A DNA stretch of 64,000 nt from Nymphalis io (lineage: Eukaryota > Arthropoda > Insecta > Lepidoptera > Nymphalidae), in the NCBI RefSeq assembly GCF_905147045.1, contig NC_065890.1, positions 1,240,001 through 1,304,000 of the forward strand, in the 5' to 3' direction. The translations under genes and the position numbers were made by a program. Each line of letters begins with the position of its first letter. Position 1 is the first letter of the stretch. Below are positions 11,710-21,000 of this stretch, piece by piece. The notes under the pieces were generated by a model. It made no database searches and was not told the origin of the DNA. It saw only the letters and a list, made by a program, of their open reading frames with translations.

Positions 11710-12549
11710 TGGTCCGAAATAAGACACAGTTGTATACTATATAATATTGTTATATATAATGTAATGTTAATATACAATATGATGTTTATTCTCCGATGTA
11801 ATTTTAATACCAAAATAATTAATTTCTTAGTTCCTCCGTTTTAAAAACCGCTACCATGACAGTTGTCTCTCTTCAATAAAGACAGTTAATGGCCAGATGT
11901 AATTTTATTTTAAGTCATATCCAACCGATCGATAAAGTGTTAAATATGCATTAGGAATGTAGAAGTTTTATTATTTAAACAATTTTATTAATTGGTACAA
12001 GTTATTTTTATTTTCATTCTTTACACATAAACTAAATGATCAAGCCTTTTCAAATTATTTAAGCACAAAATAATAATAAAATAAATTTAGTATAAATTAA
12101 CGTTCTCACTTATTAACCTCAAATAACCCATTATGTCTAATACTGAGCCTTAACAATATATATATTTAAATTAAATATTAATAAATGTATAGTAAGCTTT
12201 TAATTCCTTTATTCCATTACGTAATAATCAGTTTACGTAGTAACTTTATATAAATAATGAAATATCACCAAAGTAAACATATTAATAAATACTTAAATTG
12301 TTTAATATTACTCGAACGAGCTACCGCAACTGTCAACTCTTCTTATTTTCCACGTGCAGAATAGGATATCTTCCCCGCTAGCGTCGGTCTTTCCCAATCC
12401 TCGTCCTTCCAAGATCCCTCGAAAAAGTCCTCCTTTTTTCATCAAGCGTCCTGTCATTACTCTTTTTCTTTTTTTTTCTTTTTCACTGAATGACCAGTGA
12501 CATTCTTAGTTGACAGTTATAATAATAGGCAATCAATAAAGTGCTAACA
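11710..12549 (-). repeat. Gypsy 3' LTR (long form)
   Basis: Holds about 590 bp (about 11935-12525) that is absent from the other LTR. Either the other LTR lost it or something was inserted here. The extra part has a pyrimidine run at about 12461-12483 on the plus strand. Confidence 0.65.
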
Positions 12550-13330
12550 ATCGGCCTTTACTGACATTTTTACGTCTCGTGAAATTATGAGATATAAAAA
12601 TGAAAAAAAAATAAAACAACTGAGTAATATTCTTCTGATTTACAAGTATTATTATTATTACACATTTGTTGAAAATTAATACAACAATAATAACAATTCA
12701 CAATATTCATAGGTAACCATACCTTCTACATATCCATAGCTGGCAAACAGTTGAAGTCTCTTCATGTCTTCAACTTAATAATCATTATAAAACTTAATTT
12801 TACCATTGTGGCCTCTACATATCCACAGCTGGTAAACACCACCCAACGATTACCTTCATCGGTCTTTTTAGACAGTAAGCCCTTTTAATAGTGAAATTAA
12901 ATTAATCTCTACATAATTTTCTGTGTTCTTATCTTTCAAAATACTAACAATTCGCTCAAGTCGGGATCGTTTTGTTGGACTGTAATTATCCAATTTGATT
13001 CAATATTTCTAACATCAAAGGGGTTATCTTCATTACATATGGGATTTCTACCGAGAACGTTCAAATGAAACATGATTACTCCAGGCTTGTACTGAAAAGT
13101 AAAGTAAAGTCATATTCTTGCATTATATTTCACCAACGTGCAACCCGAGTTAGTATATCTTTCTTTTCAAAAGTGGCCCTAAGAGAGTTACAATCAGTAA
13201 TTACCGTTAAAGAAAGGCCTCTCAATACCGGATTCCTCATGTTCATGCACCATGCATCGAACTAGTTCTCGCTCTCTTACAGGCATCCTATAGGGACGGT
13301 AAACAACGGGAGTATTAACATTTAATTTTA
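12550..13330 (-). pseudogene. Gypsy pol remnant (RT N-edge, RNase H end, integrase N-edge)
   Basis: On the minus strand short stretches in different frames resemble a Gypsy reverse transcriptase N-terminal edge near 13300-13250, then directly an RNase H/connection end and the start of the integrase region. The RT core with its active site is deleted, and stops and frameshifts break what is left. Relic only. Confidence 0.55.
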
Positions 13331-13895
13331 TTGAAAACGTAGAATATCTCCTTTTCCGTTAAATAAGTTGGTAACAATGGGTAATATTTTATATTCTATT
13401 CACGACTCTTGACATAGACTAGACTCTTTAATTGTATCCCCGTTATAAATGGAATCAGAATGAAGACAAACTTCCGTATAACCATTAATAAAAATGGATT
13501 CAGCTGTAAAAAAACAATAAACTACACGATTTGGACTTTTTTTGGGCAATTATTAATTTAGCTCCTGTTTTTAAGACAACAATGTGTTGTTGTTCCGTAA
13601 AAGTCTGACCAATCATCAATGGAACTTGTAATATAAATCTAACACTACCAATGCTTCTACAACAACCTTGGCATTATTGACATCTAGACTTATTTTTCAT
13701 TTTCCTATACAGGATACGGCAGAAAGCCCAAACCCTCTTAACACTGATAAATCTAAATTATCCTCCGTCATGGGAGCACTTCGAGGGATAGTTCGATGTT
13801 AACCGACATCTGTTACATACATAATAAAAAACTAAACTCTATGGTAAAAATCCATCTAGAATACCTAATAGAAGTATGGGATATTGCAGCTAAAA
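13331..13895. other. Degraded interior of the Gypsy element
   Basis: AT-rich; no frame stays open. Position within the LTR pair suggests pol-derived sequence or an old insertion. Confidence 0.35.
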
Positions 13896-14335
13896 CAGTG
13901 TGTTTTAAACAAATTGTTGTGTGTTTAAAACAAATTGAAACGTGTCAAAACAAAAGTCAAACGATTATTCCATGACCACTACCAAACTCCGACGGAGAAG
14001 ATCTACGAAGAGACTAAATTAATGACACTATCACAAATATATAAATATAAAACATGCATATTAATACATGAATTATTAAATAAAAATATTCAATCCAAAT
14101 TAACACTTACAAGAAAAGGACAACGTATAACTAGACGTAAGAACAATATTTGTTTAAGACCGTCCCGAACTAACTACGGAAGAAAAAATATATTATACGA
14201 AGGAGCAGAACTATATAACAAATTATTACCTAACGATACCTAACGATATTAAAGACATCCAATGCTTTAACCTTATATAAAAATAATAAAACACTACATA
14301 TCGAAAAATTTCTCTAATAAATAAATTAAATAATT
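13896..14335 (+). mobile_element. CR1-like LINE 3' end nested in the Gypsy element
   Basis: A frame 13935-14243 encodes an RT C-terminal tail of the same type as the one at 821-1404 ('LMTLSQIYKYKTCILIHELL'). It is opposite in orientation to the host element, so it is a separate insertion. Confidence 0.58.
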
Positions 14336-14375
14336 ATTTAGGAATACAATTTGTATGTTTGTGTGTGTGTGTTTA

Positions 14376-15081
14376 TATATATACTAATATTATAAAGAGG
14401 TAAAGTTTGTGAGGTTGTAGGGGTAATCTCTGTATCTACTTAACCGATTTTGTCTTCTTTTACCAATAGAAAGCCACATCATTTGTGAGTGTCATAGGCT
14501 ATACTAACCCAAACGAAAAGACTTTTTCGTAGTAGTGGCATTTGCAAAGTAACTCGGAGAAAAAACGGTCGAACGAAAACGTTTCTTATGAACACCGCCT
14601 TAACGATCAGAGATATATGATCGAGTTCCAGAGAAAAGTTGGAGAGCTTGATAATGCCTAAAAAAAATCAGCGACAGCATATGTGAACTTTTATAGTTAA
14701 GTCACAAAAAGTAATTTTTTATATAAAAAAATAATAATTGAAATCGTTAGGTCATGTTTTTTGGTCATATTATTAACAATTATGATTTTTTATCAAAACA
14801 AGTAAACTTTTCGCCTCAAATATTTAAAAAAAAATACTTTTTTCTTTTACTACATATAATTTGGACCAATGATAAAAAATAATTTCCTTGATAATAAATT
14901 GCTTTATTATCAAGGAAATTTTATTTAGATAAAATTCATTTTTTACAGTTTATTAGTTCGTTGCATAATTTAAGATATAGTTAAAATATCAAGTACGCGA
15001 AACTATTTTATTAATGTTCGGCCAATCGATCACAAGTAAAAATGTTTACCGCCCAACGAAGTAGGCACGGATCAGCTAGTA
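14376..15081 (+). mobile_element. Non-autonomous Helitron-like element
   Basis: The left end carries 'actaatattataaagaggt', a 5' start common in lepidopteran Helitrons. The right end is 'ggcacggatcagctagt', with the CTAGT terminus these elements use. About 700 bp, no coding capacity. The 5' boundary is approximate and the 3' hairpin is weak. Confidence 0.5.
14881..14920. repeat. Perfect 18-bp inverted repeat, 4-nt loop
   Basis: Arms 14881-14898 and 14903-14920 are exact reverse complements around 'ttgc'. It lies inside the Helitron-like element. Confidence 0.85.
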
Positions 15082-15314
15082 TTATATATAAACATATATG
15101 TGTATATATCAGCTGTAACTATTTTGTAGTATTCACAATATAAATAAATAAAAATAAATATGTAATAGCCGTAGAATTGTCATGTAAACGAACGTAATAG
15201 TAGCCTTACTTTTTTCCTTTTACCTACTTACAACAATGTTAAATTATAACAAACTTGTTTATTAAAGAATTTACTAATACCCACTTGTTCCTGTTAATTT
15301 CTATTATATTATAT

Positions 15315-15425
15315 GTTCATCCATCCGGATGAACCGGGATGGATGCGGACTGCCCAAGATCGGGATGGTTGGCATTCTATGGGAGGCTTTCGTCCAGCAG
15401 TGGACGGCAAAAGGCTGAAAAAAAA
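15315..15425 (+). mobile_element. RTE-type LINE 3' end relic
   Basis: Shares the terminal coding pattern of the intact RTE at 44988-48150: a tryptophan-methionine-rich stretch, then 'cgtccagcagtggacg' and 'aaaggctgaaaaaaa'. A different RTE family or an old copy, only about 110 bp. Confidence 0.6.
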
Positions 15426-15699
15426 TATGTTAATTTTTATATTTACCTATATGATTAACGTGTATTTCCCATATTAAGTGAATTGTTTTCTTTTTTGAGA
15501 AATAAATATCTTAAACCAGAAATCATCAAGTGATATTCTTTCCACTAAAGATTTACGGACTCGCTTAACCACATACATTGACTACCAAATTCTATATAGG
15601 GATCTAAGTCAGTCCCGTTTACATTAACTCGCTTGAAAAAAAATTAGCATCACTTGAATTTGTGTTACTCTCAAAGTAATTATCTTTTATACACTTTAT
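15426..15699. other. Degraded Gypsy interior
   Basis: No frame or repeat unit recognised. Confidence 0.3.
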
Positions 15700-16340
15700 T
15701 ATTTCTCTTACTGTCGGAAGTGCTAACCTGCAAGGCGCTGACAAACCTTTTAGATGATTTTATATTCCTAAGAAAAACTTACAATTGAATCGGTTAGATT
15801 CAGTATATTTAGCTGCTTCTGCATTTACTTTAACGATATATCTTCGATGCCATAAATAATAAAATCAATAGCGTTTTAAAACCAACAAGCTTAGGGTTAG
15901 CATAACGAACAATTAGATATTTAGACCAATTGTAAATCTTTGTAAACTCGTTAACTTTTAGTAGCCACATTTTTACAGTTTAATTTATTTTGCTAGGATC
16001 AAATTCAGGTATGACATTCATGGCATGATAGCGCTCAGCATTTGCAACAGCGAATCGTTTGTACCAAATCCAGAAACGGGTTCAGTCATACATCCTCCTT
16101 TCGTAGCAAATGCTTCACGGAGTCTCGAGTTCCATTACAAGGTATTGATGATTGGTTCACCTTCTCATGTTGCTCTTCCCATTGTTGTGAGTCGTCAGAA
16201 AGTATTACATTCATTGCTTTCGAGATCTCTTGCGTCGTCTCTCTAGCGAAGAGTCGGGTTCGCTACTGGAACTTCCATAGTCCCTTCTATGGTTACGATA
16301 TCTTCTATCTCTACCCAAATTACTGTGGTTGGTTTTAACT
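15700..16340 (-). pseudogene. Gypsy gag remnant
   Basis: Read on the minus strand, a basic serine/arginine stretch near 16330-16230 is followed, across frame changes and stops, by a Gypsy-gag-like 'NVIPEFDP' motif near 16020 and a short capsid-like stretch below it. Several stops break the frame. Confidence 0.5.
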
Positions 16341-16636
16341 GAAAGCAAAAGTAAACAATCAGTAACTGTTTCTTGGAAAGATTATTTCTAAATATTATGC
16401 AGTTACGTATAAGTGTAAATATAATGTAAATAATTTAACAACAAAAAAAATCATAACGAAAAAAAATTAAATAAAGCATATTAAAAATTAAGTTTCAACA
16501 ACAAGATAAAATGTCTGTTTCATTATTTCATGATAATAATTATTATTATTAAAAACAATACAATACCTTTTAGTAGAGCTTCCAGGTGCTCACCGAGATA
16601 AAGTTATCCCAGTGGAATCCCACTTCTGACCTAATC

Positions 16637-16890
16637 TAGTCCGAAATAAGACACAGTTGTATAATATATAATATTGTTATATATAATGTAGTGTTAATAT
16701 ACAATATAATGTTGTTTATTCTCCGATATAATCCTAATACCAAAATAATTATTTTCTTAGTTCCTCCGTTCTTTTAAAAACCGCTACCATGACAGTTGTA
16801 TCTCTACCATAATGACAGTTAAGGCCAGATGTAATTTTATTATAAGTCATATCCAACCGATCGATACAGGCAATCAATAAAGTGCTAACA
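16637..16890 (-). repeat. Gypsy 5' LTR (short form)
   Basis: 254 bp matching the two ends of the long LTR at 11710-12549 with several substitutions, so the insertion is old. Confidence 0.65.
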
Positions 16891-18020
16891 GTATATTATA
16901 TAAAAGTGAACATATAGATGGTTTATTTTCAGAGTATATTATGTTTCTCTACAATATATATACAATAAATCGGGCAAAGTATAGGATTTACGTCCTATTA
17001 TTTAAAAATTGCACAAAAAGTTACTTGTTGTGGTACTTCAGTTTGAAAATTATAGTTCCTAATCTCGCCATCATAACTGTGCTGAACCGCCAAACAATTT
17101 TTATAAGTAGGGTTAGAGAATGGTTAATATTTCCTCGAATGTAACTTACATTTATATAATATTATAGAATATGTACATATTGAGAAGCATCAAAACCGCT
17201 CGATATTTTCGTTTCATTTATTCAATTAATTCAGGATGAACCTTAGTTTGCATCACCCAACCAGTTTATAAAATATGCGAATAACCTCTTCTACTTAACA
17301 AATATCGTATGGTTAAGGGATGCATCCACCCAAAGCGTCTCAAAGAAATGTATCAACATCGTTGAAGTCTATCTATTTATATGGACGTATATAGTGTATT
17401 TATTATTTACAGCGTTGGTCAGCAAGTTTCACTTCGCCCAAAAGCATCGTAAGTATTACGCTTCATGACTGTTCTGAAAGACGCTATGCCGGGTGAGACT
17501 GTTCTACTTCTAGAGTTGCTGGCGACGCAGAAACATATTCCTTGTTTTTCAGAATGCTAAAATAAAGGGAGCGACCCTGTGGAATCTCACCTAAGGATTG
17601 ACGCTGTTGCAACGGGGGGTTGCAGTCAATCATCTAAATTGAGATAATTTGTAATCATTCATCATCGTATTTTCGTGAATCCAAGCCAAGAAATTCAGAT
17701 TATAATAATATATTTATGGCCGGGTTTCGGCAACGGAACCAACAAAGTATTGCTTACATTTTCATTGAATACTCATGTGATACTTATTTATTTATTTATA
17801 AAAACTTTACACATATCATTACACGACAAAGTTGTCCTAATTCAATAATGCAGCACGCTTAATAATATTATGTCAAGTAGAATTAGTAACTTGTTTCAAA
17901 ATCAGCGGATTATGTTAAAACGTTTTATATAACAATAATTATATGATATAACTTTCTCTTTGAGAAGCTCATTTCGCGTCTTTCCTTTGCCTTAAATAAA
18001 AATTATAAAAAAAAAATGGA
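16891..18020. other. Intergenic DNA, no gene recognised
   Basis: A moderately less AT-rich part (17270-17700) has no coding frame. It may be an old unrecognised element. A poly(A) signal on the minus strand (TTTATT at 18027-18032) marks the gene end to its right. Confidence 0.4.
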
Positions 18021-18040
18021 TATAATTTTATTATAAAAAA

Positions 18041-21000
18041 TTACACAGTTTCAATATTATTGTATTTTTCTTTATCTGGTGGATTTTCTTCCTTGAACAC
18101 TTTAACGCCATTGACCTCCTGCTTCACAGCTTTTATTTGAACTGAAAATATATTTATGATTACAGATTGAACCAAAATATATTATGTAAATGCAAGAAAT
18201 AAATACAATTTTATTTAACATGGGTATATTAAGTATAGAATAGTATAATATAGTAATAGCCTGTGAATGTCCCACTGCTGGGCTAAGGACTCCTCTCCTT
18301 TTTTGAGGAGAAGGTTTGGAGCTTATCCCAACAAGCTGCTCCAATGCGGGTTGATATAATACACATGTGGCAGAATTTCAGTAAAATTAGACACATGCAG
18401 GTTTCCTCACGATGTTTTTCGTCACCGTCAAGCACGAGATTAATTATTAACACAAATTAAGCACATGAAAATTCAGTGGTGCTTGCCCGGGTTTGAACCT
18501 ATGATCACCGATTAAGATTCACGCGTTTTAACCACTAGGCCCTCTCGACTTTTATTAAGTATTTAACGGCCTTATCCAGGGCCAAGAGAACTGAACCCAA
18601 AGTCAAATTTAATTATGATCGGTTCAACGAATTCATTTCGATAAATTAATATTAAGCATGAAAAAATTTACAAAGTGTGAGCAAAGAAATAGCGGAATAA
18701 TACGTACATAAAATTTTTAATAAAATAAAAAATTATAAAACTCAGGGTAAAATAATTTAGTTAAATTGGAAAATTAATAAAATTCGTTACCTATAATTTT
18801 ATTTTGCGTTACAATTATTTTTATTACATTAAATTTCATTGAGGGAATTATATGTTACATTTAAATAAAAGGATTAATTTTAATAAATAAATAACTAATA
18901 AATATACTGGGACATTATTCACACACGGCCATCTGATCCCAAACTAAGCAGAGCTTGTACTAAGGAAATCAGACAACTGATATACTACATATACTACTTT
19001 TCTTTTGTAAATACATACTTATAGAGATAATTACACCCAGACTCAGGACAAACAGAGATGTTCATGCGCACAAATGTCTGTCCTGGGTGGGAATGGAACC
19101 CATAACCTTGAGGATGAAAGGCAAGTATCTACCAACCACACCATCTGGCTCGTCTTTTTTACACAATTAAATTATACCTAAGTTACTGAACTTTAAAATA
19201 AGAGTTTAGTTATAAAAAAATGTAAAATATAAATAATTCTTTAAATAGTCAATCCACCACCTCTACATTCCATAAGATCTAATATGTTGTATTTTTTTTT
19301 TTATAGAATAGGAAGGCGGACGAGCATATGGACAACCTGATGGTAAGTGGTCACCAACGCCCTTAGACATTGGCATTGTAAGAAATGTCAACCATCGCTT
19401 ACATATCCAATGCGCCACCAACCTTGGGAACTAAGATTTTATGTCCCTTGTGCCTGTAATTACACTGGCTCACTCACCCTTCAAACCGGAACACAACAAT
19501 ACCAAGTACTGCTGTTTTGCGGTAGAATATCTGATGAGTGGGTAGTACCTACCCAGACGAGCTTGCACAAAGCCCTACCACCAGTGTTGTATCCCATAAA
19601 CATGTAACACGATTGGCATACTTATGTGGTAGCCACAAAGGCGAGCTTTCACAGCGCTACAGAGTTGGACGGCATCAGTATTAATAAATTATAGTTAATT
19701 TAAATTTGTAACAACAAATGTTATGTGTGTAACATAATACATATTTAATAGTTATTGATAAATTATTATAAACATTTTTTTATTATTATTCACGACTCCT
19801 AATGATCCATTTAGGATGTCATGTCCATTTAGGACTTCCAGTGAGTTTTAATAATTTTATAAAATATCTTCTGATATAAAAATTAAGATAAATATAATAT
19901 GATAAAATAAAATTCTATACATATAATAGAAATGTAATTGATCGCTGTCTGTACATAGAAAATATTTGAGTAAAACTATTATATTATAGAGCCCTAAACA
20001 AAGATTCTTAGAATTTTGTTAATAAATAAACAGAATCCGTTAAGCCTTAGAAATGGCTTAACGGATTTGGGTGCGGTTCTCACTAATGTATTGTGGCTAA
20101 TTTCACTTGAAATTTAGTGTTTGTTTTATTTCAATCGGTTCATAAAAGAAATGTTATGTCAATTTAAGAATTATATCGAACTTTTATTCGATATAAATGC
20201 TATAAAGTAACTGTTCATCTGCATTTGCTGAAGCTTTAGTCACCAATAAATGATAGTTTGTAAAATGACGATATTGAAAGTTTAAATAATAATAATATCC
20301 TGGGACATTTTCACACACGGTCATCTGATCCCAAATTAAGCTTGTACAGAGCTTGTACTATGGAAATCAGACAACTGATATACTACATATACTATTATTC
20401 TTTTGTAAATACATACTTATATAGATAATTACACCCAGACTCAGGACAAACAAACATGTTCATGCACAAAAATATCTGTCCTAGGTGGGAATCGAACCCA
20501 CAACCTTCAGGGGTGAAAGGCAAGTAGTCACCAACCACGCCAACCGGTTTAAAGGAATAAAACAAAGTTAAAAAATGGTTAGTTTCAGAGATTTAAAAAA
20601 TTCTAATGTAAGTTGAGCTCAGATCTATATGATCATTATATTAAATAGGGTTCAGCTTATGCTGGTATACGTCGGTTAGTGCGCCCACGCGTAGATATAT
20701 GTCTGTCTTTTAAAGTTGACTCACTATAACCTTTTGTATGGTAATCAAATTTGTTTTCAACTAATGCATTATTTACAAAGCGGTTTTTATAAACAGTGCA
20801 TTGATTTCTATAAAATATATCGAGATAAGACCATAGACAGTTTTAGTACTTTTTATAATTCGACATATTTCAATAGGTATAAAAAACCTACTTGTTTGAA
20901 AATACTCATACATACATAAATATTTATTTTCGGTGTGTAAATAACTTTGTAAGTTCAAGTTTATAGGTTAGGTGGGTTCGTTTAGTGGCCGCACATATAT

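Larger units (their letters stand above)
11710..16890 (-). mobile_element. Decayed Ty3/Gypsy LTR retrotransposon with nested insertions
   Basis: Two related terminal blocks in direct orientation (11710-12549 and 16637-16890) share 'ccgaaataagacacagttgt', 'taaaaaccgctaccatgac' and 'aatcaataaagtgctaaca'. Read on the minus strand they start TGTTAG; the left one ends in CCA and the right one in CTA. Next to the 5' LTR (16636 downward, minus strand) is 'gtcagaagtgggatt', which looks like the core of a tRNA-Leu-type primer binding site. Between the LTRs, gag-like and pol-like relics on the minus strand are interrupted by stops, frameshifts and a large deletion. No flanking target duplication was found. 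It cannot be functional. Confidence 0.72.
19910..20980 (+). repeat. Left arm of a large inverted repeat
   Basis: Pairs as reverse complement with 22400-23385. Matching blocks include 'gatcgctgtctgt', 'aaatatttgagtaa', 'tgtttgttttatttcaatcg', 'gcgtagatatatgtct' and 'tcatacatacata'. Identity is visibly below 90 percent. This arm holds a family-2 SINE (20292-20548) that the other arm lacks. The repeated unit itself is an unidentified dispersed element of about 0.75 kb. Confidence 0.75.

Noticed and set aside
16025..16338. Plus-strand frames 16025-16246 and 16042-16338
   Set aside because: The opposite strand reads as a broken Gypsy gag; these are shadows.
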